Assembly (NCBI RefSeq): GCF_000320405.1
Contig: NZ_KB291716.1
Location: forward strand, 16,153-80,152
DNA: 64,000 nt
Direction of reading: 5' to 3'
Source: Clostridium celatum DSM 1785
GTDB lineage: Bacteria; Bacillota; Clostridia; Clostridiales; Clostridiaceae
The translations under genes and the position numbers were made by a program. Under the pieces are notes generated by a model. That model ran no database searches, had not been told where the DNA came from, and saw nothing but the letters and a program-made list of their open reading frames with translations. Below, piece after piece: positions 17,744 to 26,546 of this stretch (position 1 is its first letter; every line of letters begins with the position of its first letter).

Positions 17744-19720
17744 TTATGATAATTCAGATTTACCAGTATATAATTGATAGTATCTACCTTTTTCTTCTAA
17801 TAGAGAATCGTGATCTCCTCTTTCAATTATTTCACCTTGTTCAAGAACCATTATTGCTTTAGAATTTTTAATAGTAGAAAGTCTGTGTGCAATTACGAAA
17901 ACAGTTCTTCCTTCCATTAGTTTGTCCATACCTTCGGCAATAAGTTTTTCAGTTCTTGTATCTATTGAACTTGTAGCTTCATCCATTATTAATACTGGAG
18001 GATTTGCAATTGCAGCTCTTGCTATAGCTAATAATTGTCTTTGACCTTGTGATAAACCTTCACCATCTCCAGTAATAACTGTATTATATCCATGAGGTAA
18101 GTGTTTAATAAATGTATGTGCATTTGCAAGTTTAGCTGCTTCTTTAACTTCTTCATCGGTAGCCTTTAAGTTACCATATCTGATGTTATCAGCTATAGTT
18201 CCGGTGAAAAGATGAGTATCTTGAAGAACTATTCCTAATGATCTTCTTAAATCATCCTTTTTAATATCCTTAATATCTATTCCATCATAAGTTATTGTAC
18301 CAGAATTTATTTCATAGAATCTATTTATTAAATTAGTTATTGTAGTTTTACCTGCACCTGTTGAACCAACAAAGGCAATTTTTTGTCCAGGTTTTGCAAA
18401 TAAACTAATATCCTTTAATACTATTTTTTCTTCATTGTAACCAAATACAACATTTTTAAATCTAACATCACCAGTAAGCTCTTTTAATGCAGGAGCTTTT
18501 AAGTTATCATTAGCTAAATCAGCGCAAGCTTCCTTATCTTCACTATCTCTTAATTTTGAGGCTAATGCTGCAGGAATCTTCCAAGCCCAGTGGCCTGTAT
18601 ATTTTTCAGTTTCTACTAATTCACCATTTTCTTTGATTTCTACTCTTGTTAAAGTAACTTCACCTTCATCAACTTCAACTTCTTCATCTAAAGCAGCAAA
18701 TATTCTTTCAGCACCAGCAAGGGCAGCTAATATCATGTTAACTTGTTGAGAAACTTGAGCAATTGGGTTAGAAACTTGTTTTGTATATTGTAGATAAGAA
18801 ACTAAAGAACCAAGGTCAAATGCTCCACCTATAGTCATTAATCCACCAACGCAGCATGTAACAGCATAATTCATATGAGAAAGATTACCAAGCATTGGCA
18901 TCATAAATCCACCAAATGTTTGAGCGCCAGTAGAAGCCTTTCTTAACTCTTCATTATGAACTCTAAAGTCTTCAATTGCTTTATCTTCATGACAGAATAC
19001 CTTAATAACCTTTTGTCCTTCTATCATTTCTTCGATATAACCATTTAATTTACCAATATTTTTTTGTTGCATGCCAAAGTAGTACTTACTTTTTCCACCA
19101 ACTTTACTAATAATAAATATCATTAAACTTAAGAAGGCAATGGTAATTACACTTAAGATTGGACTTAAAACAACCATCATTATTATAGTTCCCATAAATG
19201 TAAGTCCAGAAGATAAAATATTTGTAAAACTATTATTTAAAGCTTCACCGATATTATCTATGTCATTAGTATATAAACTCATTAAGTCACCATGAGTATT
19301 TCTATCGAAATATTTAATAGGAAGTTCTTGCATCTTATTAAATAAATCTGTTCTTATATTACTTATTGTATTTTGTGAAATATGAACCATTATTCTTGAA
19401 TATCCATAAGAAGCAAGTGCACCTAAAGCAAAAATTGTTCCAAGCAATACTAACATTTTAGCAAGACCTGCAAAGTCACCAGGTAATATATAATTATTTA
19501 CTAGTGGTTTTAGGAAGTATGAACCTGCAATCATTGCAAAGGAATTTATTACTATTAAAATCATTACGAATAATAGAAGTAATTTATATTTACCTACATA
19601 GTGCATTAAAGTTTTAATTGTCTTTTTCATATTTTTAGGCTTCGGAGGTCCTGGTTTTTTACCACCTTTACCTGGCATTCCATGAGAAATATTTTTAGGC
19701 TTAATTTTTTCCTTACTCAC
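17744..19720 (-). CDS. Heterodimeric ABC exporter, catalytic subunit
   Basis: 658-residue fused membrane-ATPase half-transporter. A Pro/Gly/Lys-rich N-terminal tail precedes six membrane segments and a nucleotide-binding domain: Walker A GSTGAGKT, degenerate signature LSQGQ, canonical Walker B LIMDEATS with its catalytic Glu, and H-loop IAHRLS. A charged linker of about 60 residues (around EEVEVDEGEV and EDKEACADLAND) sits before the ATPase domain. The start is GTG at 19720: it overlaps the upstream gene's stop (GTGAGTAA) and has AAGGGGTG ahead; the longer reading would overlap more deeply. It partners the next gene; the substrate is probably a drug or toxic lipophile. Confidence 0.9.
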   Translation of the reverse strand: MSKEKIKPKNISHGMPGKGGKKPGPPKPKNMKKTIKTLMHYVGKYKLLLLFVMILIVINSFAMIAGSYFLKPLVNNYILPGDFAGLAKMLVLLGTIFALGALASYGYSRIMVHISQNTISNIRTDLFNKMQELPIKYFDRNTHGDLMSLYTNDIDNIGEALNNSFTNILSSGLTFMGTIIMMVVLSPILSVITIAFLSLMIFIISKVGGKSKYYFGMQQKNIGKLNGYIEEMIEGQKVIKVFCHEDKAIEDFRVHNEELRKASTGAQTFGGFMMPMLGNLSHMNYAVTCCVGGLMTIGGAFDLGSLVSYLQYTKQVSNPIAQVSQQVNMILAALAGAERIFAALDEEVEVDEGEVTLTRVEIKENGELVETEKYTGHWAWKIPAALASKLRDSEDKEACADLANDNLKAPALKELTGDVRFKNVVFGYNEEKIVLKDISLFAKPGQKIAFVGSTGAGKTTITNLINRFYEINSGTITYDGIDIKDIKKDDLRRSLGIVLQDTHLFTGTIADNIRYGNLKATDEEVKEAAKLANAHTFIKHLPHGYNTVITGDGEGLSQGQRQLLAIARAAIANPPVLIMDEATSSIDTRTEKLIAEGMDKLMEGRTVFVIAHRLSTIKNSKAIMVLEQGEIIERGDHDSLLEEKGRYYQLYTGKSELS

Positions 19721-21446
19721 GTAAACCCACCCCTTCTTGTTGAGATTTGTAAACATCTTTATAGATTTCGCTATTTTCAATTAATTCATCATGAGTACCA
19801 ATAGCACTTATTTTACCATCATCCATAACGATAATCTTATCAGCAGTAGATACTGAATTAACTCTTTGAGCAATTATTATCTTAGTAGTATTTTTTAAAT
19901 CTTCTGCAAAGGCTTTCCTAATCTTAGCATCAGTTGCAGTATCAACAGCACTTGTACTATCATCTAAGATTAATACTTTAGGTTGTTTTAATATAGCTCT
20001 CGCTATACAAAGTCTTTGCTTTTGACCACCAGATACATTAACACCACCTTGTTCTAGATGCATATCATATCTACCAGGAAGTCTATCTATAAATTCATCT
20101 ACACAAGCAGAGGATGCAGCAGCTTCAATTTCAGCATCTGTTGCATTTGCATTACCCCACATAAGATTTTCTTTTATAGTTCCAGAGAATAAAGTGTTCT
20201 TTTGAAGAACCATTGCAACTTCGTTTCTTAATGTTTCTAAATGATAGTCTTTAACATTAACTCCACCAACAAAAACTTCTCCAGTAGTTGTGTCATATAA
20301 TCTTGGAATAAGTTGAACTAAACTTGATTTACCGGAACCAGTGCTACCTATTATACCAACAGTTTCACCAGCTTTAATAGTGATATTGATGTTTTCTAAG
20401 TTATTTTCATCACTATCATCTTCGTATTTAAAATTAACATTTCTAAATTCAATAGATCCATCTTTAACTTTAGTTATTGGATTTACTGGGTCTTTAATAT
20501 CAGATTCTTCTTCTAAAACTTCAATTATACGTTGTGCTGATGCAACAGCTCTAGACATCATCATAAGAACCATTGAAAGCATCATAAGAGACATTAATAT
20601 TTGGAAAGAGTAAGTCATAAAGCTTGTAAGTTTACCAACTGTTAATGATCCTGCGTAAACCATATTTCCACCAAACCAAAGAATACCTATAACACTAGCA
20701 AAAACAACAGCTTGCATAATTGGCATATTTAGAACAACTATACCAAAAGCACCTTCAGAAGCTTGTAATAAATCATCATTACTTACTTTGAATTTTTCTT
20801 TTTCCTTATTACGTCTTACAAAAGATTTAACAACTCTAATACCAATTAAATTTTCTTGAACAGTAGTATTAAGATTATCAATTTTCTTTTGCATTGATTC
20901 AAATCTTGGTTTAACATTTTTTATTATAAGTCCAATTGAAATAATAAGAACTGGCATAGATACTAAGAATATCATTGCTAGCTTAGAACTAATTGTAATA
21001 GATAATATACAAGCAACTATAAGCATCATAGGAGCTCTAACTAAAAGTTTAATTCCCATTGTAAGAGAATTTTGTATCATTGTAATATCTGTAGTTAAAC
21101 GAGTAATTAATGAGGATGTGCTGAACCTTTCAATATTTTTAAATGAAAAAGTTTGAATTTTTTCATATTCAGCTTGTCTAAGTTCTGAACCAAAGCCTTG
21201 TCCAGCTTGTGCTGAAAATTTTGACAGCCCAAGGCCAAAAGCTAGTGATATCATTGCCATAACAACCATTAGTAGTCCCATTTTTATTGTGTAGCCCGTA
21301 TCTCCAGCAGAAATACCAACGTCAACTATTTGAGCCATTACTAATGGAATTAATAATTCAAAAATAGCTTCTAAAGCAGCACATAAAACTGCTAATATTA
21401 AAGGCGTTTTATATTTCTTCATATACGGAAGTAGTTTTTTTATCAT
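19713..21446 (-). CDS. Heterodimeric ABC exporter, degenerate-site subunit
   Basis: 577-residue half-transporter with six membrane segments and an ATPase domain. Walker A is GSTGSGKSS and the signature VSGGQKQR is intact, but the Walker B is VLILDDSTS (Asp replaces the catalytic Glu) and the H-loop has Gln (IIAQRVN). This is the mirror of its partner, whose signature is degenerate. Together they form one working and one non-hydrolysing ATP site, as in TmrAB/BmrCD-type multidrug exporters. It is transcribed first, downstream of a MarR gene whose operator is repeated in the gap. Confidence 0.92.
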   Translation of the reverse strand: MIKKLLPYMKKYKTPLILAVLCAALEAIFELLIPLVMAQIVDVGISAGDTGYTIKMGLLMVVMAMISLAFGLGLSKFSAQAGQGFGSELRQAEYEKIQTFSFKNIERFSTSSLITRLTTDITMIQNSLTMGIKLLVRAPMMLIVACILSITISSKLAMIFLVSMPVLIISIGLIIKNVKPRFESMQKKIDNLNTTVQENLIGIRVVKSFVRRNKEKEKFKVSNDDLLQASEGAFGIVVLNMPIMQAVVFASVIGILWFGGNMVYAGSLTVGKLTSFMTYSFQILMSLMMLSMVLMMMSRAVASAQRIIEVLEEESDIKDPVNPITKVKDGSIEFRNVNFKYEDDSDENNLENINITIKAGETVGIIGSTGSGKSSLVQLIPRLYDTTTGEVFVGGVNVKDYHLETLRNEVAMVLQKNTLFSGTIKENLMWGNANATDAEIEAAASSACVDEFIDRLPGRYDMHLEQGGVNVSGGQKQRLCIARAILKQPKVLILDDSTSAVDTATDAKIRKAFAEDLKNTTKIIIAQRVNSVSTADKIIVMDDGKISAIGTHDELIENSEIYKDVYKSQQEGVGLRE

Positions 21447-21491
21447 GATTTCACCTCTTTATAAAATTTTTATTTATATAAAACACTACTG

Positions 21492-21566
21492 TTACTGTAG
21501 TAGATATTTATTACAGTAATATTCATGTTTTTACATTAATTTTAAATACATAGTAGACTATATATT
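21492..21566. promoter_or_regulatory. MarR operator copy and second inverted repeat before the exporter
   Basis: AATACATAG-N4-CTATATATT (21545-21566) matches the operator before marR except for one base in the right arm. Closer to the exporter start lies TTACTGTAGTA-N6-TATTACAGTAA (21492-21519), an inverted repeat with one mismatch, of different sequence and unknown binder. Both point to control of the exporter independent of read-through from marR. Confidence 0.65.
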
Positions 21567-21588
21567 GTATTAAAAATGAATAATAGTA

Positions 21589-22029
21589 TTATTCCATATT
21601 ATCTAGTGACTTATTTAATAAATACTTAAACATTTTAATCTCTTCATCTGTCATTCCTTCGGTTAATTTACCTTCAATATGAGTTGCTCCAAATTTAAGG
21701 CTTTTACAAATAACTTCTTGACCTTGTTTAGTTAAATGTAGACATTTATATCTTGCATCATCAGTGCTTGGACATCTAACTATCAATTTTTTTTCTTCTA
21801 ATCTTTTTACTATACCAGTTACTGTAGGATTAGTTAGCTTTAAGCATTTTTCTATATCCTTTTGAAAAACATCTCTTTTTCGTTCATTTCTATCAATGAA
21901 GCATAATATTTCATGTTGAACGCCAGTTAAATTAAATTGTAAAAGATTTTTATTAACTTTATTTGAAATCCTTCCATTAAGAAATTTAATTAAAAGACCA
22001 ACATGATCTCTAGGATTAAAGTCACTCAT
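21589..22029 (-). CDS. MarR-family regulator of the ABC exporter
   Basis: 146-residue winged-helix repressor. The recognition region is DIEKCLKLTNPTVTGIVKRLEEKKLIVR, followed by the wing (CPSTDDARYKCLHLT). The ATG at 22029 has AAGGAGAAG upstream; a longer reading to 22113 would run through the operator. A perfect 9-bp-arm palindrome sits just upstream of the gene, and a near copy precedes the exporter genes, so it likely represses itself and the pump and is released by a pump substrate. Confidence 0.9.
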   Translation of the reverse strand: MSDFNPRDHVGLLIKFLNGRISNKVNKNLLQFNLTGVQHEILCFIDRNERKRDVFQKDIEKCLKLTNPTVTGIVKRLEEKKLIVRCPSTDDARYKCLHLTKQGQEVICKSLKFGATHIEGKLTEGMTDEEIKMFKYLLNKSLDNME

Positions 22030-22044
22030 TTTTTCTTCTCCTTG

Positions 22045-22066
22045 AATACATAGTATGCTATGTATT
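22045..22066. promoter_or_regulatory. MarR operator upstream of marR
   Basis: AATACATAG-TATG-CTATGTATT is a perfect palindrome 15 bases before the marR start codon. The near copy lies exactly 500 bases away before the exporter. Confidence 0.75.
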
Positions 22067-22200
22067 TTATCACTAATAGATATTATAGTCAAATAAGAAT
22101 AAATTTGTACCATTTTGTTACTATGGGATTTAGATTGGATAAATTTTGTTTGTTTGATATAATTTTAAAGAGTACTATAAAAATATTTAGGGGAGAAGTA

Positions 22201-23043
22201 ATGAATATAGTTTTTGAAGTGATTAAAAATTCATTTGTAACTTTATGTTATACTTTGATTTGCATAACTATTGTAGGATTTTTAATAGAGATATTTGAGA
22301 GACAGGCTATAAAAAACATATATATAGGAATAGGATATAAAGGTATTATAATTACTGGATTGGGAGTAGTAATTCATGAATTAAGTCATTTAATTTTTGT
22401 TTTATTAGGTGGAATGAAACCAACAGAAGTAAAGCTATTTAGACCTATTAAAGGGTATACTGATGGAAGGCTCGGATATGTAAATTATTCATATAATAAG
22501 AGTAATATTATACATAGGATGTTTTTATTTTTAGTAGGTATAGCACCTATAATAGGAGGAACTTTATTCCTTTTTGTAATATTGAAGTTATTAATACCAA
22601 ATACGTATTTTCAATTACTAGAAATAATTAAATATTCTTTAGATATAAGTAAAGAAATTGGAGTTTTTAGCTTAGAGTTTATTTCTATAATAATGAAAAC
22701 AAGTTTTGATATGATTACAATAATTTTTGCAAGAGATAATTTTTCAAAGATACAATTTTGGATATTTATATTTTTAGCAATGTCTGTGGCATCACATAGG
22801 TCATTAAGTTCTGCTGATGTAAAGGGGGCTTTAAAAGGATTACCTAGTGTTTTTATACTTATATTTATAGTAAACGTAGTTATGGTATTTTTAGGTTTTA
22901 GTCCAGAGAAATTATTAAAAATAGGTTGTATTATAAATACTTATATACTTATGTTTTTAATGTTAGCTATTTTATTTTCTATAATTAATGTAATTTTAAC
23001 ATATATTTGGAGGATGATTTATAGATTTATATTCAATAGTTAG
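22201..23043 (+). CDS. Integral membrane protein with HExxH motif (M50-like)
   Basis: 280 residues with about six hydrophobic segments. A HELSH motif (HExxH zinc-protease signature) lies in a membrane segment (GVVIHELSHLIFVLLGG, near residues 54-70), as in site-2-protease-like peptidases. A GGM-P-EVKLF segment follows; a second, distal Asp ligand is not obvious. The ATG at 22201 is supported by GGGGAGAAGTA. The longer reading extends into the marR operator and is rejected. Substrate unknown. Two small unknown genes follow in the same direction. Confidence 0.6.
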   Translation: MNIVFEVIKNSFVTLCYTLICITIVGFLIEIFERQAIKNIYIGIGYKGIIITGLGVVIHELSHLIFVLLGGMKPTEVKLFRPIKGYTDGRLGYVNYSYNKSNIIHRMFLFLVGIAPIIGGTLFLFVILKLLIPNTYFQLLEIIKYSLDISKEIGVFSLEFISIIMKTSFDMITIIFARDNFSKIQFWIFIFLAMSVASHRSLSSADVKGALKGLPSVFILIFIVNVVMVFLGFSPEKLLKIGCIINTYILMFLMLAILFSIINVILTYIWRMIYRFIFNS

Positions 23044-23094
23044 TAGAAATTTTTTTAGAAGGTTTGAAAAAAGAAATATATGGAGGAGAAAATT

Positions 23095-23397
23095 ATGGAT
23101 TGGTATTGTGCAGTATGGAATAGTGATGCAGTATCTAGTGCAGCAGGAGCACAAGTTTTATATGAAATGTTATGTGAAGGTAATACTACATTAGTTGGTG
23201 ATATAGATATAATTGATGAGTTTTATGAAGATTTAATTTCAAAAAAGCTTAATATAACAGCAGATAAAGGAAAAGGTTTTGTAATAATAGGGTGCATGAT
23301 AGAAGATGCTGAGTATTTAAATGATTTGGTTCAATCTATGGTAAAAGCTCATGGATTATCATATTATGAACCACAAAACATTACATATATATTTTAA
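23095..23397 (+). CDS. Conserved-looking hypothetical protein
   Basis: 100 residues, soluble, starting MDWYCAVWNSDAVSS and ending with an aromatic stretch. GGAGGAG precedes the ATG at 23095. No domain recognised. Small acidic protein between the HExxH membrane protein and a DUF2500 protein, possibly co-transcribed with both. Confidence 0.6.
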   Translation: MDWYCAVWNSDAVSSAAGAQVLYEMLCEGNTTLVGDIDIIDEFYEDLISKKLNITADKGKGFVIIGCMIEDAEYLNDLVQSMVKAHGLSYYEPQNITYIF

Positions 23398-23427
23398 AAA
23401 GAACAACTGCTTAGGAGGATGATAAAT

Positions 23428-23787
23428 ATGTGGTTTGGCGATATATTCTCAATTATATTTCCTATAATGTTTATTTTAATTGTAGGAGTAATAATTATTA
23501 GTATTTTTAAAGGAATAAAAGAATGGAGCTATAATAATAAGCAGCCAATAATACCAGTAGATGCTATAGTAGTTGCAAAGAGGGGACATACTACCCATCA
23601 TCATAATAACAACACTCATACTAGCTCTAGTTCTACAACGTATTATATTACATTTGAGTTTAGTAATAGGGAAAGGATAGAACTTAGGGTTCCATCGACT
23701 AAATATGGATTAATAGCTGAAGGTGATAATGGAATTTTATCTTTCCAAGGAAGCAGGTTTATTAGTTTTGAAAGGAATATAGTTTAA
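23428..23787 (+). CDS. DUF2500-type membrane protein
   Basis: 119 residues: one N-terminal membrane segment (residues 5-28), then a small beta-rich domain with VDAIVVAKRG, a His/Thr/Ser-rich stretch (HTTHHHNNNTHTSSSSTT), and YYITFEFSNRERIEL, the DUF2500 pattern. Function unknown. The ATG at 23428 lies 9 bases after AGGAGG; the ATG at 23419 touches that site and is unlikely. Confidence 0.72.
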   Translation: MWFGDIFSIIFPIMFILIVGVIIISIFKGIKEWSYNNKQPIIPVDAIVVAKRGHTTHHHNNNTHTSSSSTTYYITFEFSNRERIELRVPSTKYGLIAEGDNGILSFQGSRFISFERNIV

Positions 23788-23815
23788 TAAAAATGCAAAA
23801 TTTATAAGAAATAAT

Positions 23816-23854
23816 CTATAAATAAGGGAATCATTTTGATTCTCTTATTTATAG
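23816..23854 (+). terminator. Terminator-like hairpin
   Basis: 17-bp arms with one G-T pair (23816-23832 and 23838-23854, loop 5). A very stable stem ending the preceding small operon, although the downstream T run is weak. Confidence 0.6.
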
Positions 23855-23970
23855 TATACGAAAAATTTATTAAGGTAAGTAGCATATAATTAATTTTAAT
23901 AATAATTAAAGTAATAGTTTTGTTTGGGATATAATAACCTTATATAAGTATAATAAGGTAGGTAATAAGT

Positions 23971-24717
23971 ATGGAGAAGGAAAATCAAAAGAAAATTACA
24001 GTAAGAGGTACAGATTCCAAAGATAATAGATTTTTTTCAATTGAAAATATATATATGTTAAGGAAAGCAGAAGAAGAGGTTGTATGGTTATTAGATAGAG
24101 GATATTATATATCGAGTATTATGGAGCTTGTGGGGGGAAGGTATCAGTTTTCATCAAGACAACGTATAGCAATTCAAAGAGCAAGTTGTGCAATTAAAAA
24201 TTTAACTTTAAGAAAAGCTAAGGAATATAAGATTGATGAATTAAGCGGAAAAGATATTAACATTGATGCGTTTAATTTTATAATTACATTAGAAGTGGCA
24301 TTATCTAAGGGGCTTTTAATAAGATGTATGGATGGAACAATTAGAGATTTAGCTGGTCTTAGGGGTACGTATAGATTAATTGATAAAACATATATTGTAT
24401 TAGAGATTTTAGAAAAAGCATTTGAGGATTTAAAGTTAAGAGGTGTTAATTTTTATATAGATAAGCCTGTATCTAATTCTGGAAAACTTAAAACAAACAT
24501 ATTAGAAGCAAGTACAAGATGGAATTGTAATACTAATGTTTATATTGTTCAAAATCCTGATAAAGAACTTGAAAATATGGATTATGTTGTATCTAGCGAT
24601 TCTATAATACTTGATAAATGTACAGGTTGGATTAATTTAGCTAAGTATATTATTGAGGAATATATTACTGATGTAGATATAGTTAATCTTGATATTAGTA
24701 AGAATGTATTAAAATAA
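23971..24717 (+). CDS. DUF434 domain protein
   Basis: 248 residues. The N-terminal third (RKAEEEVVWLLDRGYYISSIMELVGGRYQFSSRQR) matches the DUF434 pattern, with GRYQLSxRQR a hallmark. The rest (VALSKGLLIRCMDGTIRDLAGLRGTYR, YIDKPVSNSGKL) fits the companion domain (DUF5616), which has an acidic and Ser/Gly pattern suggesting nucleotide or metal binding. Cellular role unknown. It appears to be its own transcription unit with the Cys-rich protein gene behind it. Confidence 0.75.
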   Translation: MEKENQKKITVRGTDSKDNRFFSIENIYMLRKAEEEVVWLLDRGYYISSIMELVGGRYQFSSRQRIAIQRASCAIKNLTLRKAKEYKIDELSGKDINIDAFNFIITLEVALSKGLLIRCMDGTIRDLAGLRGTYRLIDKTYIVLEILEKAFEDLKLRGVNFYIDKPVSNSGKLKTNILEASTRWNCNTNVYIVQNPDKELENMDYVVSSDSIILDKCTGWINLAKYIIEEYITDVDIVNLDISKNVLK

Positions 24718-24786
24718 ATAACAGCTTACATGTATCTCCATATAATAAATAGTATAAATGATTTTATTTACAAAGGAGGAGATAGA

Positions 24787-25530
24787 ATGAGTTGTTGTAA
24801 TTGCAATAAGAAAAACTTAATTAGAACTGTACAAAAGTATAATCTTTTAATTAGACTTTCAGAAAGGTTATTTGATAAGAGTGAGGAATTGCTTAATAAA
24901 ACAGCAAGGAAAGAAATTATTGAGGCCATTAAAACATTATGTAATGCAAGTAGAACTTATGATCAGGCAAGAGCATGTAAGCGTGTAGCAGAAAAGATTT
25001 TGCGTGAGGATATTTGCGGAAATGTATGCAATACAAACAGTAATAGCTGTAAAGAATTAAAAGATAGTGCTAATGAGCAGTTTGATCTTTCAGAAGAATA
25101 TATTGAGAGGGCTGTATGTTCATTAAAAAATGCATTAAATATGATTGATAAATCAATTGAAGCTAAAGAAAAAGGATGTATATTAGAATTAAGATATGAA
25201 GAGTGTATTAAAACTTCAAATAACACAGAATCTTTAAATAACACAGAATCTTTAAATAACACAGAGTGTGAAAGTAATCCAAATTGCGAAAATAATATAA
25301 ATTTCTTTGAGTATATAGATTGTTTAAACTCTACAGAAGAATTAGTTAATACTGATAGTATTAGTGAAATAGGTAGTTTAAGTGAGTTAGATAGTTTTAG
25401 GGATTCAGAAAATATAAATTCACAAGAAGATTTAAGTGAGTTAGACAGTTTTAGAGATTTAGAAAATATAAATTTACAAGAGAATTTAAGTGGTGGAGAT
25501 AATTTTGATGTAGAGGAAGAGTTTTTATAA
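24787..25530 (+). CDS. Unknown protein with Cys-rich N-terminus and repetitive acidic C-terminus
   Basis: 247 residues, not recognised. It begins MSCCNCNKK (three Cys in six residues). A helical middle follows (to about residue 130) with more Cys (ACKRV, CGNVC). The C-terminal 110 residues are of low complexity: NNTESL copies, then two 18-residue units starting LSELDSFRD and a partial third. The ATG at 24787 has CAAAGGAGGAGATAG ahead. The modular acidic tail looks like a spacer or surface-interaction region, but there is no signal peptide. Downstream of DUF434, maybe co-transcribed. Confidence 0.6.
   Translation: MSCCNCNKKNLIRTVQKYNLLIRLSERLFDKSEELLNKTARKEIIEAIKTLCNASRTYDQARACKRVAEKILREDICGNVCNTNSNSCKELKDSANEQFDLSEEYIERAVCSLKNALNMIDKSIEAKEKGCILELRYEECIKTSNNTESLNNTESLNNTECESNPNCENNINFFEYIDCLNSTEELVNTDSISEIGSLSELDSFRDSENINSQEDLSELDSFRDLENINLQENLSGGDNFDVEEEFL
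25218..25485 (+). repeat. Two in-frame tandem repeat tracts
   Basis: An 18-bp unit (AAATAACACAGAATCTTT) is repeated two and a half times from 25218. A 54-bp unit is repeated twice at 25378-25431 and 25432-25485 with several substitutions. Both keep the reading frame of the host gene and can change length by slippage or recombination. Confidence 0.8.
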
Positions 25531-25701
25531 AAAGTTTAATTTTATATAGAAATAATTTGTATTCTAAGCCATAGATAATCCTATGGCTTTATTTTGTATT
25601 AAACATATTTTTTCTTTTAATTATAGTTTATAATTAAAAGAAAAGTAATAACTTTGTAATAGGTATGAAAATCAAAGGATATTGTGAAAATCTTATGAGA
25701 G

Positions 25702-26421
25702 GTGATAGCTATAGAAAAAGTTTTAGAATTTTTATATAAAGAGTATTTACTTCATGTTGATATGATAGAATGTATTAAGAATAATGAGTATAAAATAATT
25801 GAGTATATTGAAGGTGGAGTTTTAATATCTGATAAAGAAGAGGCATTAATAATGTTAACAGCTTTTAATATGGAAACAGCAAAGGCTTTAATAGATAAAA
25901 TACCTAAAGGTGTTGAAATGCTAGTTATTCATCAATATTTTTATTGTAATTATTTAAAAGAAAGATTTAATGTTTATGATGAAATGAGTTGTTATCAGAG
26001 TGTTTATACAAAAAATAAACCTTTTAATATTGAAGAAAGTAGTATTAATGTAAAAATTCTTAATGAAGAATATGTAGAAAGTATATTTAATAATTATTCA
26101 AGTAAAAATACTGTAGATATTAAATATATAAAGGAGAGAATTAATACTAATACTATGTTAGGTGCTTTTATTAATGAAAAATTAGTCGGTTTTATTGGAA
26201 CACATGAAGAGGGTTCCATGGGAATATTAGAAGTATTACCACAGTATAGAAAGAATGGGATTGGAGCATTATTACAAAAACATGCAACTAATTTAGCATT
26301 ACAGCAAAGTAGAATACCTTATGGACAAGTTAAAGTTAATAATGAAAAATCCATTAAGCTTCAAAAAAAACTAGGATTTGAACTTTCTAGTGAAATGGTA
26401 TATTGGCTAATGATAAAATAA
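25702..26421 (+). CDS. GNAT-family N-acetyltransferase
   Basis: About 237-239 residues; the C-terminal half is a GNAT fold. FINEKLVGFIGTHEEGSMGILEVLPQYRKNGIGALLQKH holds the acetyl-CoA pyrophosphate loop (RKNGIG), followed by NEKSIKLQKKLGFE, the usual substrate-side motif. Acceptor unknown. The start is uncertain: the GTG at 25702 lies within the ribosome binding site itself (GAGGTGAT, 25699-25706). At the ideal distance stands ATA (25711-25713), which is either a rare start codon or a miscalled ATG. The next in-frame ATG is about 18 codons later. Confidence 0.82.
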   Translation: MIAIEKVLEFLYKEYLLHVDMIECIKNNEYKIIEYIEGGVLISDKEEALIMLTAFNMETAKALIDKIPKGVEMLVIHQYFYCNYLKERFNVYDEMSCYQSVYTKNKPFNIEESSINVKILNEEYVESIFNNYSSKNTVDIKYIKERINTNTMLGAFINEKLVGFIGTHEEGSMGILEVLPQYRKNGIGALLQKHATNLALQQSRIPYGQVKVNNEKSIKLQKKLGFELSSEMVYWLMIK

Positions 26422-26467
26422 AATTAAAAGTTAAATATAAATTTATTTAGTTAAAATTAGAAGTGAT

Positions 26468-26538
26468 AAATGGCAAGTTAGAAGTAAAATTGATAATGTA
26501 TATAAAAAATTATCAAAAGTTTTTTTTACTTGCCATTT
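26468..26538. terminator. Nested terminator between GNAT and brnQ
   Basis: Outer 11-bp perfect arms (26468-26478 with 26528-26538) enclose an inner 8-bp hairpin (TTGATAAT, 26490-26497 with 26509-26516) followed by eight T. It serves the + strand gene and probably also convergent brnQ. Confidence 0.75.
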
Positions 26539-26546
26539 AATTTATA

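Noticed and set aside
22060-22200. N-terminal extension of the HExxH membrane protein
   Set aside because: It would run through the marR operator and promoter; GGGGAGAAGTA supports the ATG at 22201.
25218-25265. CRISPR-like repeat
   Set aside because: The 18-bp units are adjacent with no spacers and are in frame within a coding sequence.
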